Program-made: the position numbers and the translations under genes
In this document: positions 26,043 to 34,870 of the stretch, piece by piece
Position numbering within the stretch: the first letter of the stretch is position 1
Layout: each line of letters opens with the position of its first letter
Notes under the pieces: model-generated
Seen by the model: only the letters and a program-made list of their open reading frames with translations
The model's database searches: none
Told to the model about the DNA's origin: nothing
Assembly: GCA_022793065.1 (NCBI GenBank)
Contig: JAAWCE010000014.1
Coordinates: forward strand, 1 to 64,000
Origin: Lachnospiraceae bacterium
GTDB taxonomy: Bacteria > Bacillota > Clostridia > Lachnospirales > Lachnospiraceae
Reading direction: 5' to 3'
Length of the DNA stretch: 64,000 nt

Positions 26043-29000
26043 CTACCTTGGCACTTCCACCATAATATATGCTTCGACCAAATCCAGCTCCTGTATCTGG
26101 TCAAATCCTTCAAATACAAGTCCACATTCAAATCCTTCTTTCACTTCTTTCACATCATCCTTAAATCTCTTCAAAGAGGCAAGGGCTCCTTCATAAATCT
26201 GTGTTCCCTCCCTGGTAATGCGGACCTTACATCCTCTCTGCAGTATGCCGTCTAACACATAGGAACCTGCAATATTACCAATCTGGGAAGCCTTAAATAT
26301 CTGTCGAACTTCCGCATGGCCCAGCACTTTCTCTTCAAATACAGGGTCTAACATGCCCTTCATTGCGGCTTCCACATCCTCAATGGCCTGATAAATCACC
26401 CTATACAATCTCACATCCACGCCTTCACGCTCTGCCGTAGCCTTTGCAGTGGCGTCCGGCCGCACGTTAAAGCCGATGATAATAGCATTGGAAGCGCTTG
26501 CCAGCGTCACATCCGATTCATTAATCGCACCCACGCCGCCATGAATACACTTCACTACCACTTCCTCATTGGACAGCTTCAAAAGGGACTGCTTTACAGC
26601 TTCCACGCTGCCCTGCACGTCGGCCTTTACAATCAGATTCAACTCTTTCAGATTGCCCTCCTGAATTTGAGAGAACAAATCGTCCAGAGACATCTTACTC
26701 TTGGTGTCCTCAAGCATTTTCTCTTTATTCTGTGCCAGATAAGTCTCCGCATAAGATCTGGCGGTCTTGTCATTTTCATGCGCCAGGAATACTTCTCCCG
26801 CGCTGGGAACATCGGATAACCCCAAGATCTCTACCGGCATGGAAGGCGTAGCTTCTTTTACCCTTCTGCCCTTATCATCAATCATAGCCCTGACCTTGCC
26901 GTGGCATGCACCTGCAGAAATAAAATCTCCCACATGCAGCGTACCCTTTTGTACAAGTACGGTGGCAACCGGACCTCTTCCTTTGTCTAACTCCGCCTCA
27001 ATCACAAGCCCTCTTGCACGTCTGTCAGGATTTGCCTTTAATTCCAGAATTTCCGCCGTAAGCAGTATGGTTTCCAACAGATTCTCAATGCCCTCGCCGG
27101 ATTTCGCGGAAACCGGGACAAATTCGGTATTCCCGCCCCAGTCGGTGGCAACCAGTTCATATTCCGTCAATTCTTGTTTCACACGGTCAATATTTGCAGA
27201 AGGCTTATCAATCTTATTTACGGCCACCAAAATCTCAATTCCCGCCGCTTTTGCATGGCTGATAGCCTCCACTGTCTGAGGCATAACGCCGTCGTCCGCC
27301 GCCACTACCAAAATGGCAATATCCGTAGAATTAGCGCCTCGCATACGCATAGCTGTAAACGCTTCATGTCCCGGCGTATCCAGGAAAGTAATCTTCCTTC
27401 CACCCACAGTTACAGTATACGCACCAATGTGCTGTGTAATACCTCCGGCTTCTTTATCGGTAACATTTGTCTTTCTAATGGCATCCAACAATGAGGTTTT
27501 ACCATGATCCACATGTCCCATAACGCAGATAACAGGGGGTCTTTCTACAAGAACCGCTTCATCCTCATCCTCTTCTTTCAGCAATTCCTCAATTACGTCA
27601 ACCTTGACTTCTTTTTCACACAAAATATCATATTCCATTGCGATATTTTCCGCATCTTCATAAGAAATCTCCTGATTGACAGTAACAATCTTGCCTTCCA
27701 GGAACAATTTCTTAACGATTGCCGCTGGCTGCAGTTTCATTTTTTCTGCCAGGTCTTTGATGGTAATCATTTCCGGAAGACAAATTACCTTAATGACCTC
27801 TTCAACCACTTCTTCTTTTTTCTTTTCCGGCTTGATAAATCTGCCCGGTTTATTTTTCAGTGTATCCTCTTCTTCATAGATGTGGTCTTTCTTAGAACGT
27901 TTATCTTTCTCCTGGCTGTTTGCGCGTCTCTTATCTTCCTCGCGCTTTTTCTCCATATCCTTCGTAGGCGCTTCTCCCACGAATCCCTTACCCGGTTTAT
28001 TGTCTCTGTATCCGCCGCCCGGCCCTCCATTGCCTCTGCCGTCGCGCGGACTACCGTTGAAATTACGACCGCCGCCTTGACCAGCCCCCGGACCACGGCG
28101 ATCACCCTGACCGTTTTCAGAACCCGGCCTGCCATTTCTCTGATATCCGTTCTGCCTGTCGCCCTGATATCTGGCATTTTGACCATTGCCTCCTCTTGTC
28201 TGTGATTGTCCCCTGTCCTGTCTGTTCCCCTGACCGTTGTATCCTCTGTTGTCTCGACCGTCTCTGCCGCTTCTGTTATCTCTGTTGTTTCTGTTATCCC
28301 GATTGTCTCTGTTTTCTCGATTTTCTCTATTGTCTCTGTTATCCCTGTTTTCTCGATTTTCTCTATTATCCCGGTGATCCCGACTTTCTCCCCCATCCCG
28401 GCTGCGGTTATTCTGAGGGCTGCCGTCCAGGCCGCGATTATTCTGAGGTCTTCCTTCTCTGAGAGATTTCTCCTGCAGATTCCCCCCATTTTGTCCTCTC
28501 TCAATTCGATTTTCCTGCTGGCGTTCATTTTGTATTTGAACCTGGGGCGTTTCAGGCGCCTTCTCCTGCTGACGAACTTCTGTCTGTTCCGGACGCGCCT
28601 TCGTAGGCTGCTTGGGCGGTACCATTTGTACTGCCGGTGTAGGCGAGGGCGGCGTCAATGGCTTTATGGGCCGTACCGGAGCCTGTGCTTGAGATTTCCG
28701 ATTATTGCGGTTATTTTGAGACCTATTTTGCGTCTGCCCCTGACTCTGACCGCCTTGATGCCTATTTTTGTTATTCTGCCCTGCCTGAGCCCTGTTGCTG
28801 CCTCCCTGGGACGGCCGCTCAGAATTTTGAGGATTATTGATAATAATAATTTTTTTCTTTTTGGGCGCATCACCCGCCTGGGCGTCCGATGCCTTACCCT
28901 GCCTTGAGGCTTCTTTTACCGGCCTGGCGGACTTTGCTTCTTCTTTTACAGTTTTCGTTGTTTCTTCCTTTACCGATTCTCTCACAGACTTAACTTCTTC

Positions 29001-29372
29001 CTTTTCCTTTGCCGTTTCTTTTACATATTTCATTTCTTCTTTACTCTTTGTTGATTCCTTCACAGATTTAACTTCTTCCTTTTCCTTTGCCGTTTCCTTC
29101 ACCGGCTTTGCTTCTTCCTTTTCCCTCTTCGATTCATTCACTGGCTTTCCTTCTTTTTCCTTCGCCGATTCCTTTGTCGGCTTACCCCCCGCTTGTATAT
29201 CCAATTCCTGCACCGCCTTTCCAAATGTCCGGCGCACCAACCCGGCTGCCTCTTCATCAATAGAACTTTGTGCGGCTTTTGCTTCAATTCCCTGTTTTTG
29301 CAGAAAACTTACAATATCTTTACTTTGCATCGCCAATTCTTTTGCAAGTTCATGTACCTTTATTTTCGCCAT
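26043..29372 (-). CDS. infB: Translation initiation factor IF-2
   Basis: A 1109-residue IF-2, which delivers fMet-tRNA to the 30S subunit. The N-terminal IF2_N subdomain (1-55, [19 protein letters not shown]) is followed by a very long low-complexity linker: [15 protein letters not shown] tandem repeats (about 65-155), Gln/Asn/Arg-rich stretches and a DNRENRDNR tract (about 325-385), to about residue 520. A second IF2_N (about 530-585) precedes the GTPase (GHVDHGKTS near 620, DTPGHE, NKID) and domains II-IV. ATG at 29372 has GGAGG 5 nt upstream. Most IF-2 proteins are 700-950 residues; the excess is in the linker. Confidence 0.97.
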   Translation of the reverse strand: MAKIKVHELAKELAMQSKDIVSFLQKQGIEAKAAQSSIDEEAAGLVRRTFGKAVQELDIQAGGKPTKESAKEKEGKPVNESKREKEEAKPVKETAKEKEEVKSVKESTKSKEEMKYVKETAKEKEEVKSVRESVKEETTKTVKEEAKSARPVKEASRQGKASDAQAGDAPKKKKIIIINNPQNSERPSQGGSNRAQAGQNNKNRHQGGQSQGQTQNRSQNNRNNRKSQAQAPVRPIKPLTPPSPTPAVQMVPPKQPTKARPEQTEVRQQEKAPETPQVQIQNERQQENRIERGQNGGNLQEKSLREGRPQNNRGLDGSPQNNRSRDGGESRDHRDNRENRENRDNRDNRENRENRDNRDNRNNRDNRSGRDGRDNRGYNGQGNRQDRGQSQTRGGNGQNARYQGDRQNGYQRNGRPGSENGQGDRRGPGAGQGGGRNFNGSPRDGRGNGGPGGGYRDNKPGKGFVGEAPTKDMEKKREEDKRRANSQEKDKRSKKDHIYEEEDTLKNKPGRFIKPEKKKEEVVEEVIKVICLPEMITIKDLAEKMKLQPAAIVKKLFLEGKIVTVNQEISYEDAENIAMEYDILCEKEVKVDVIEELLKEEDEDEAVLVERPPVICVMGHVDHGKTSLLDAIRKTNVTDKEAGGITQHIGAYTVTVGGRKITFLDTPGHEAFTAMRMRGANSTDIAILVVAADDGVMPQTVEAISHAKAAGIEILVAVNKIDKPSANIDRVKQELTEYELVATDWGGNTEFVPVSAKSGEGIENLLETILLTAEILELKANPDRRARGLVIEAELDKGRGPVATVLVQKGTLHVGDFISAGACHGKVRAMIDDKGRRVKEATPSMPVEILGLSDVPSAGEVFLAHENDKTARSYAETYLAQNKEKMLEDTKSKMSLDDLFSQIQEGNLKELNLIVKADVQGSVEAVKQSLLKLSNEEVVVKCIHGGVGAINESDVTLASASNAIIIGFNVRPDATAKATAEREGVDVRLYRVIYQAIEDVEAAMKGMLDPVFEEKVLGHAEVRQIFKASQIGNIAGSYVLDGILQRGCKVRITREGTQIYEGALASLKRFKDDVKEVKEGFECGLVFEGFDQIQELDLVEAYIMVEVPR

Positions 29373-29403
29373 GCCTTCCTCCATTTCTGCCTTAAACGGC
29401 GCT

Positions 29404-29712
29404 TTACTTTTCTTCCAGTTGTCTCATGATCGCATCCGCTAATCCCGCATCGCATACGCCCAACGATGACCGCAAATCTTTTCCGATTGCCCTTCCAAGC
29501 TCCTGTTTGGTGCCGAACACCACCACCGGAACATGGTAAAAAGAACATTTATCGGTAAATAATTTTCTGGTACGATCCGACGCATCCTCTGCAATGATTA
29601 CCAGCATGGCGGAGCCTTTTTTGACTGCCTCCAGGGTTTGAAATTCGCCACTGAGCAGATTACGTCCTTTCATTGCAATTCCCAAAAGGGATAAAATCTT
29701 ATTTTGCTTCAA
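29404..29712 (-). CDS. ylxQ: L7Ae-family ribosomal protein YlxQ
   Basis: A 102-residue L7Ae/L30e-fold protein that probably binds K-turn RNA. It starts [21 protein letters not shown] and contains the [15 protein letters not shown] strand and [12 protein letters not shown]. The start is TTG at 29712, inside the end of rnpM (14-bp overlap), with GGAGG upstream; an ATG start would remove the conserved N-terminal helix. Located between rnpM and infB as in most Firmicutes. Confidence 0.88.
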   Translation of the reverse strand: MKQNKILSLLGIAMKGRNLLSGEFQTLEAVKKGSAMLVIIAEDASDRTRKLFTDKCSFYHVPVVVFGTKQELGRAIGKDLRSSLGVCDAGLADAIMRQLEEK

Positions 29713-29971
29713 GTTTCTCAAATTCCTCCTCCAAAGTATCGTACACCTCATTTGGAATACTCATTTTGAAGGAACGCTCCAGGCCTTTGTTTTTCCTGGC
29801 CTTAAGCAGACATTCTCTGCTCTTACAAACATATGCGCCTCTTCCGTTCTTTTTTCCTGTTACATCCAAACTTATCTCGTTTTCAGGCGTCTTCAGGACC
29901 CGTATCATATCTCGTTTTCCCTTCATTTCGCCGCAGCCTACACACTGTCTCAAAGGAACCTTTTTTGCCAT
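29699..29971 (-). CDS. rnpM: YlxR/RnpM (DUF448) RNA-binding protein
   Basis: A 90-residue YlxR-family protein with the signature RQCVGCGEMKGKRDMIRV and GRGAYVCKSRECL (motif descriptions). B. subtilis YlxR has been described as an RNase P modulator (RnpM) and regulator. It lies 8 bp after nusA and overlaps ylxQ. Confidence 0.93.
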   Translation of the reverse strand: MAKKVPLRQCVGCGEMKGKRDMIRVLKTPENEISLDVTGKKNGRGAYVCKSRECLLKARKNKGLERSFKMSIPNEVYDTLEEEFEKLEAK

Positions 29972-29979
29972 AAAACATC

Positions 29980-31281
29980 CTACCCCTCATCTTCCTCCTG
30001 ATTTCCATCCCCTTCATAATTACTTGCATCTTCATAACTCATATCCGATTCCCTGGGCTCATACTCCGAATCCACACGGCCTTCATATAATTCCTGGGCT
30101 CCGTCATATTCCTGGTCCACTTCTCCTTGACCATAGTCTTCATAATGACCGTCCCCGTCCTGAACATCATATTCGTCATAATCGTCTTCCTCATCATAAT
30201 CATCTTCCAGGTAATCTTCATACCGGAAGCCGGGAGCATCCTTCGCTTGGGTTTCGGATTTAATATCAATTTTATAATTGGTCAGCCTGGCCGCCAGTCT
30301 GGCGTTCTGTCCTTCTTTGCCAATTGCAAGGGACAATTGATAATCAGGAACCACAACCTTTGCCGTCTTCTCGTCCGGATCTGCAAACACCGCCACTATT
30401 TTCGCCGGGGACAAAGCATTCTGAATCAGATTCCCTGGATTTTCATCCCAATTTACAATGTCTATTTTCTCTCCCCGCAATTCCTCCACAATGGCGTTGA
30501 CTCTGGCGCCGTTCATCCCTACGCACGCCCCCACCGCGTCCACATTGGGGTTATTGCTCCACACTGCAATCTTTGTTCTGCTTCCCGCCTCCCTGGCAAT
30601 GCTTTTTATCTCCACCGTCCCGTCCCTAATCTCTGTCACCTCAGATTCAAACAGCCTTTTCACCAGCTCCGGATGCGTCCGGCTTACATTGATACGGGGA
30701 CCTTTGGGTGTATTTTTCACCTCAAGGATGTAAACTTTGATGCGCTCTGTGGGTCTGAACACTTCTCCTTTTACTTGCTCCGTCTCATTGAGCATTGCAT
30801 CCGCCTTCCCCAGGTTAATGCTGATATTCTTCCCTACATAACGCTGTACAACTCCCGTAATCACGTCTTTTTCTTTCTCAAAATACTGATTATATATTAC
30901 GCTTCTCTCTTCCTCCCGAATCTTTTGCAAAATTACATTTTTCGCATTCTGAGTAGCAATACGGCCGAATTCCTTGGACTTGATCTCCACATGAAGCATA
31001 TCTCCTATCTGCGCCCTGGCGGAAAGCTCTTTGGCATCTTCTAAAGAAATCTGCAGGCAGTTGTCTTCCACATCATCCGCAGTGGGAACGACTTCCTTCT
31101 CCGCATACACCAGAAAATCACAGGTTTCCCGGTCAATTTCCACTCTCACATTGTCCGATTTGCCGAAATGATTCTTACATGCGGTCAACAGCGAATTTTC
31201 TATAGCTTCAAATAAGGTTTCCTTACTGATTTCCTTTTCCCTTTCCAAAATGTCAAGTGCTTCCATCAATTCCTTGTTCAT
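29980..31281 (-). CDS. nusA: Transcription termination/antitermination factor NusA
   Basis: A 433-residue NusA: N-terminal RNA-polymerase-binding domain (1-125), S1 (about 130-200), KH1 and KH2 (about 205-345, with VGACVGMNGARVNAIVEEL and LAIGKEGQNARLAARL as motif descriptions). The last 75 residues are an extremely acidic Asp/Glu/Tyr tail that replaces the AR repeats of enterobacterial NusA. Among in-frame ATGs, 31281 has the best spacing from GGAGG (5 nt). It follows rimP by 51 bp. Confidence 0.96.
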   Translation of the reverse strand: MNKELMEALDILEREKEISKETLFEAIENSLLTACKNHFGKSDNVRVEIDRETCDFLVYAEKEVVPTADDVEDNCLQISLEDAKELSARAQIGDMLHVEIKSKEFGRIATQNAKNVILQKIREEERSVIYNQYFEKEKDVITGVVQRYVGKNISINLGKADAMLNETEQVKGEVFRPTERIKVYILEVKNTPKGPRINVSRTHPELVKRLFESEVTEIRDGTVEIKSIAREAGSRTKIAVWSNNPNVDAVGACVGMNGARVNAIVEELRGEKIDIVNWDENPGNLIQNALSPAKIVAVFADPDEKTAKVVVPDYQLSLAIGKEGQNARLAARLTNYKIDIKSETQAKDAPGFRYEDYLEDDYDEEDDYDEYDVQDGDGHYEDYGQGEVDQEYDGAQELYEGRVDSEYEPRESDMSYEDASNYEGDGNQEEDEG

Positions 31282-31332
31282 CATTTCCTCCATTCCCGGC
31301 TCTATGCCTGGTCTAAATTACATAATCGATAG

Positions 31333-31797
31333 TTAAAAATCAAGCGCCAGTCGAATTACGGCAATATCCGCACGCTTAAAACTCCTCCGTATATTCTCGT
31401 CTAAAACAGTAATGCTGTCCGCGTCAAAACTGTCCAATATTCCTGCATAATCTTTACGCTGATCCACAGGTTTAAAAAGTTTAATCTCCACTTCCTGCCC
31501 CATACTTGCCTGCAAATGCTTATCTTTTTTCAGCGTGCGCCCCAATCCGGGACTGCTGACTTCCAGCGTATAAGCATCCGGAATAAAATCCTCCCTGTCC
31601 AGACCGTCGGACAACGCTCTGCTGACATTCTCACAATCCTGTATGTTCACGCCTTCCGGTTTATCAATATAGGCACGCAGATAATAATTGCCGCCCTCTT
31701 TCACATATTCCACATCATAAATAGACACACCGTTTGCTTCCGCAATAGGTGTTAAAAGCCTTTCTGTCTTTTCTTCATATTCTTCCCTGCGGGACAT
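31333..31797 (-). CDS. rimP: Ribosome maturation factor RimP
   Basis: A 154-residue RimP needed for 30S maturation. The blocks GVSIYDVEYVKEGGNYYLRAYID and LEVSSPGLGRTLK (motif descriptions) are typical. First gene of the nine-gene operon rimP-nusA-rnpM-ylxQ-infB-rbfA-nrnA-truB-ribF. ATG at 31797 has AGGAGG upstream. A promoter and a leader hairpin lie 50-130 bp upstream. Confidence 0.97.
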   Translation of the reverse strand: MSRREEYEEKTERLLTPIAEANGVSIYDVEYVKEGGNYYLRAYIDKPEGVNIQDCENVSRALSDGLDREDFIPDAYTLEVSSPGLGRTLKKDKHLQASMGQEVEIKLFKPVDQRKDYAGILDSFDADSITVLDENIRRSFKRADIAVIRLALDF

Positions 31798-31846
31798 ATC
31801 CTGCCTCCTGTTTCAAACACGCCTTAAAAAAGTCTCAAACATACAA

Positions 31847-31930
31847 GTAAGAGTGGCCGTCAAGCCACTCTTACTATAATCATCATCTTTTACTATAAAA
31901 AAGTATAGTCCCAAATACAGGAAATGTCAA
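31847..31930 (-). promoter_or_regulatory. rimP-nusA operon promoter and leader hairpin
   Basis: Promoter TTGACA (31925-31930), 17-bp spacer, TATACT (31902-31907). The transcript would then contain a perfect 11-bp stem, GTAAGAGTGGC and GCCACTCTTAC (31847-31874), with a 6-nt loop, and about 15 nt later a TTTTTT run. The hairpin could be an attenuator or a NusA autoregulatory site. It is not a classical terminator because the T-run is not adjacent. Confidence 0.7.
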
Positions 31931-31970
31931 CACTTTTGTTATCAAAAAATGGTGAAAACCGCCATTTGTT

Positions 31971-32540
31971 CTATCTGCCTTCCGGCACCAGATATACGTT
32001 CACTTCAATCCCGGATATGGTATCATCCATGGAAATTTTCGTTGCGGACAACACTGTATGTATGGTAAGGTTTTTCTCCCATAAATATACTTCATTTCGT
32101 ATTGCAGTCTGGGTAAGTTCCACCACAGACTCATGAATTTCAGGAGCCGCGTCCCCATATTGGGATGACAGTTCCTTAATCAAATTCTCCCAAAAGGCTT
32201 GTGCGCTTTCTGCTCCCGGCTTAAAGCGAAAACCTACCAACTTGCACTTTCCTGCCAGGTCAAATTCACAGGTAAGGACTGCCGGAATTCCGTCCTTTGC
32301 ATACGCTCCTTGCACGATGTACGTTGTTCCTTGCTCCGTTTCATGGTCGGCCTGACCGAACGAAACGCCCAAAACCTTTTCCACATCCGCCATAGCGCTT
32401 CCCCACGAAATATTTTTATACTGATAATCTCCATTTACATTTTGCAGATTCCCCAAATCAACCTCCGAAACCTTTTTCCCGCAGCCTGTCTGTAAAATTA
32501 TCATTAGAATTACGATGACAAACAGAAATCTCTTCTCCAT
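31971..32540 (-). CDS. Putative lipoprotein
   Basis: A 189-residue exported protein. The N-terminus MEKRFLFVIVILMIILQTGC is a lipoprotein signal with the lipobox LQTGC, so the mature protein starts at C20 and is membrane-anchored outside the cell. The mature part begins GKKVSEVDLGNLQNVNGDYQY and contains ISWGSAMADVEKVLG, reminiscent of small beta-fold domains with a short helix (SmpA/BLIP-like), but I cannot name a family. ATG at 32540 has a GGGGGG-type ribosome site. It is divergent from the BlaI-like gene; the 330-bp gap is AT-rich. Confidence 0.7.
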   Translation of the reverse strand: MEKRFLFVIVILMIILQTGCGKKVSEVDLGNLQNVNGDYQYKNISWGSAMADVEKVLGVSFGQADHETEQGTTYIVQGAYAKDGIPAVLTCEFDLAGKCKLVGFRFKPGAESAQAFWENLIKELSSQYGDAAPEIHESVVELTQTAIRNEVYLWEKNLTIHTVLSATKISMDDTISGIEVNVYLVPEGR

Positions 32541-32706
32541 ACCCAACCCCCCTTTTATACAATCCATATCTTTCATTATTCTGTTAATATTTTAATAAAC
32601 AATATATTTTATACATATTATATTAAAATAAACACTCTATGTCAACATTATTTGTAATTATTACATTTTAAATAGTCTTTTTTAGCAACATTGCTTCAAA
32701 CTTTCA

Positions 32707-32813
32707 TTGTATCTACAAAGGTATAATACTACTTTCTATAATTATTACTTGACAATTTCAAATTTTATGTGGATAATATAATCTATAGGAGTTACTCACA
32801 GGTATGAACTCCT
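32707..32813 (+). promoter_or_regulatory. Promoter/operator region of the BlaI-like operon
   Basis: TTGACA (32749-32754), 17-bp spacer, GATAAT (32772-32777). A palindrome TTGTATCTACAA (32707-32718) contains the TGTA/TACA halves of BlaI/MecI sites. A second inverted repeat, AGGAGTT with AACTCCT (32787-32813), lies in the leader. A TATAAT at 32722-32727 could be part of another promoter. Which palindrome the repressor binds is not decided. The rest of 32541-32870 is AT-rich and featureless. Confidence 0.5.
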
Positions 32814-32870
32814 TGTGCTGAAATGTAGCCATGCTGCAAAAATCATCAACGATGAAAGGAGGATGCCATT

Positions 32871-33275
32871 ATGAATCCCAAAGAACTGGAAGTCCTGAAA
32901 TTATTACTGCGTTCCGAGAATGCTATGTCTCTGCCGGATATCCTGAACGTTCAGCCCACTTTGGTAAAAAGTACCACTGCGGCTTCCCTTGCAAAGCTCT
33001 TGAAAGATGAACTTATTGAGGTTGCGGGTATCGGGCACAGCGGCAAAGTAATATGCCGTACTTACCGCCCTACGGAACATTCACGAAAGTTTCTGGCAGA
33101 AAATATGGTCAAAGATTTCAATTCTGTCAGCGACCTGATATCCAAATCCGACCTGTGCATGTGTCTGCTCCGTGCAAACAAAGACCCGGAAGCTTCAAAA
33201 AGAGATGTGGCACAAATTCGGGCTATGTTGGATCAGTATGAAAAGGAAAATAATCTTAATAGCGATGCAACATAG
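32871..33275 (+). CDS. BlaI/MecI-like winged-helix repressor
   Basis: A 134-residue protein. Residues 1-75 form a winged helix (KELEVLKLLLRSENAMSLPDI and STTAASLAKLLKDELIE), then CRTYRPTEHSRKFLAENMVKDF, which resembles the BlaI linker containing the cleavage region, and a C-terminal dimerisation helix. In BlaI systems a BlaR1 metallopeptidase triggers loss of the repressor. It is a divergent member; sequence identity to true BlaI seems low. AAGGAGG precedes the start. It lies 38 bp before a BlaR1-like gene. Confidence 0.75.
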   Translation: MNPKELEVLKLLLRSENAMSLPDILNVQPTLVKSTTAASLAKLLKDELIEVAGIGHSGKVICRTYRPTEHSRKFLAENMVKDFNSVSDLISKSDLCMCLLRANKDPEASKRDVAQIRAMLDQYEKENNLNSDAT

Positions 33276-33313
33276 AATTTTCCGCACCTACGAAAGATAA
33301 CAGGTAATCCTAA

Positions 33314-34477
33314 ATGCGTTTTTCATTTTCCACGGTATATACTACCATATTTGCCAACACGGCCCTGTTCCTTCTGGCCGCGTGCCTAATGCGCAGTAAA
33401 GCCTTTCGGAATAGGAAAGGATATAAATTTTTAGCAATTTTGCTGGCGCTGTCAGTCTGCCGCCTAATGATTCCTTTGGAATTTACTTTTACCAAAACTT
33501 TGCGGCTGCCGAAAGGGCCTTCGCTATTTATATCCGCCTTCCACCATACCCTGTTTTACATTGCAGGATATTCTGTTACTCCGCTGACGCTGCTGGGCAT
33601 AATATGGATAAGCGGAATTATCATACAATTTTCCCGCCTTGTAAATGAATGTATCAACACTGGAAAATATATCAGGAAATGCGGTTGGGAAGTCACAAAA
33701 GAACCAAGGTATGCTTCCACCCTTGCACAAATACTGAGGGAAAAAGGAAAAGAGGCAGATATCCGCATTTATAAAATGCAGGGAATCAATTCTCCCATGC
33801 TGTGCGGTCTGACCTCTCCCCGCATACTCTTGCCCAACCGATTACGCCTGACAGATCGGGAATTGTATTTCGTTCTCTCCCATGAAACCGCCCATTATTT
33901 CCACTGCGATTTGCTGTTAAAATATATACTTCGGCTGATCTCAGTGCTTTATTGGTGGAATCCTGTGTGTTATTTTCTGAGACGGCGGGCTGATCTGTTA
34001 TTTGAAATGCGCATTGATGATAAAATAGCCGGCGCGGAGCCAACCACTGCCGCTGCCTATATGGAATGTCTGTTTCACGTACTGCAAAACGCCTCGGACG
34101 TTTCACCGCCCGGTTCTATGTACATAACTTTGGGCCGAAGAAATCTGGACGACTTAAAAAAGCGTTTTGAAATACTGATGTATAAGGCGCCGCGGCATTA
34201 TGAGCCATTACATGCCGTTCTTACCATTGCCGCTTTGGGATTGTGTCTGTATTCTTACCTGTTTACATGGGAAGCCGCATACACTTCTCCGGAATTTGAT
34301 AGTATTTATACACCTTTTACCGATGAAAATACATACTTCATTGATAATGGGGATGGAAGTTATGATATTTATCTGTATGGAGAATATTGGTTCAAGACGG
34401 ATTCCCTGGAGTACTATCCTGATAAAATACCAATTTACCATTCAAAGGAGGAATTCACAAATGAAATTGACAACTAA
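33314..34477 (+). CDS. BlaR1-like M56 membrane metallopeptidase
   Basis: A 387-residue integral membrane zinc protease. Three N-terminal membrane segments (about 7-24, 37-56, 84-106) precede a cytoplasmic peptidase loop with the zinc motif HETAH (190-194) and the third ligand E231 in LLFEMRIDDK, flanked by another hydrophobic segment. A final membrane segment (about 293-312) leads to a 75-residue outside tail rich in Tyr, Asp and Asn (GDGSYDIYLYGEYWF). The penicillin-binding sensor domain of true BlaR1 is missing, so it senses something other than beta-lactam acylation. Its last 17 bp overlap the gene for a small exported protein. Confidence 0.85.
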   Translation: MRFSFSTVYTTIFANTALFLLAACLMRSKAFRNRKGYKFLAILLALSVCRLMIPLEFTFTKTLRLPKGPSLFISAFHHTLFYIAGYSVTPLTLLGIIWISGIIIQFSRLVNECINTGKYIRKCGWEVTKEPRYASTLAQILREKGKEADIRIYKMQGINSPMLCGLTSPRILLPNRLRLTDRELYFVLSHETAHYFHCDLLLKYILRLISVLYWWNPVCYFLRRRADLLFEMRIDDKIAGAEPTTAAAYMECLFHVLQNASDVSPPGSMYITLGRRNLDDLKKRFEILMYKAPRHYEPLHAVLTIAALGLCLYSYLFTWEAAYTSPEFDSIYTPFTDENTYFIDNGDGSYDIYLYGEYWFKTDSLEYYPDKIPIYHSKEEFTNEIDN

Positions 34478-34712
34478 AATGAAACGATTTTTATTTACCG
34501 CCGCTTTTTGCGCAACTGCTTTCTCCGGCTGCTTTCTGACAGTACCCAGTACTGCTTTGACAGTCCAGGCAAGCGAAGACGCCGGCATACAGCCATTGGC
34601 AGACGTAAAGGAATGGCGTGCAACATTGATAAACGGCCGGAAATATATCCGCCTTTACAACCTTACCAAACAGCAATGGGAAGGTGACTGGATTTATGTA
34701 GGAGATATTTAA
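34461..34712 (+). CDS. Small exported protein (83 aa) coupled to the M56 peptidase
   Basis: An 83-residue protein with a classical signal peptide (MKLTTKMKRFLFTAAFCATA, hydrophobic to about 35, likely cut near VQA-SED). The mature part is about 45 residues and aromatic/basic: VKEWRATLINGRKY, LYNLTKQQWEGDWIYVGDI. An FSGC sequence gives an alternative weak lipobox. ATG at 34461 has AAAGGAGG upstream and lies within the end of the M56 gene, so translation is coupled. I do not recognise the family. It could be the signal read by the sensor, the effector of the system or a structural partner of the M56 outer tail. A bidirectional terminator follows. Confidence 0.7.
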   Translation: MKLTTKMKRFLFTAAFCATAFSGCFLTVPSTALTVQASEDAGIQPLADVKEWRATLINGRKYIRLYNLTKQQWEGDWIYVGDI

Positions 34713-34761
34713 TTTCAGGCTTTACATAAATAAATGCGTCTTTTGTGATGCTGATTCTATT

Positions 34762-34797
34762 AAAAAACACAGGTGAATTTATTCACCTGTGTTTTTA
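34762..34797 (+). terminator. Bidirectional intrinsic terminator
   Basis: ACACAGGTGAAT and ATTCACCTGTGT (34767-34792) form a 12-bp perfect stem with a two-base core loop, flanked by A-run and T-run. It can end both the plus-strand M56 operon and the minus-strand methyltransferase transcript. Confidence 0.85.
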
Positions 34798-34870
34798 TGT
34801 GTCATGGTATAACCGCTTTCATCAAAAAACGCTCCGAAACATAAGTAATTTTTGATATCATCACTCACCG

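Noticed and set aside
27504..29442. Long plus-strand open frames opposite infB, rich in Ser, Phe and Ile-Val repeats
   Set aside because: They are the complement of the low-complexity IF-2 linker, lack ribosome sites and show no family resemblance.
34200..34460. Upstream extension of the small exported protein gene inside the M56 gene
   Set aside because: The ribosome site and signal peptide place the start at 34461; the extension is an out-of-frame shadow of M56.
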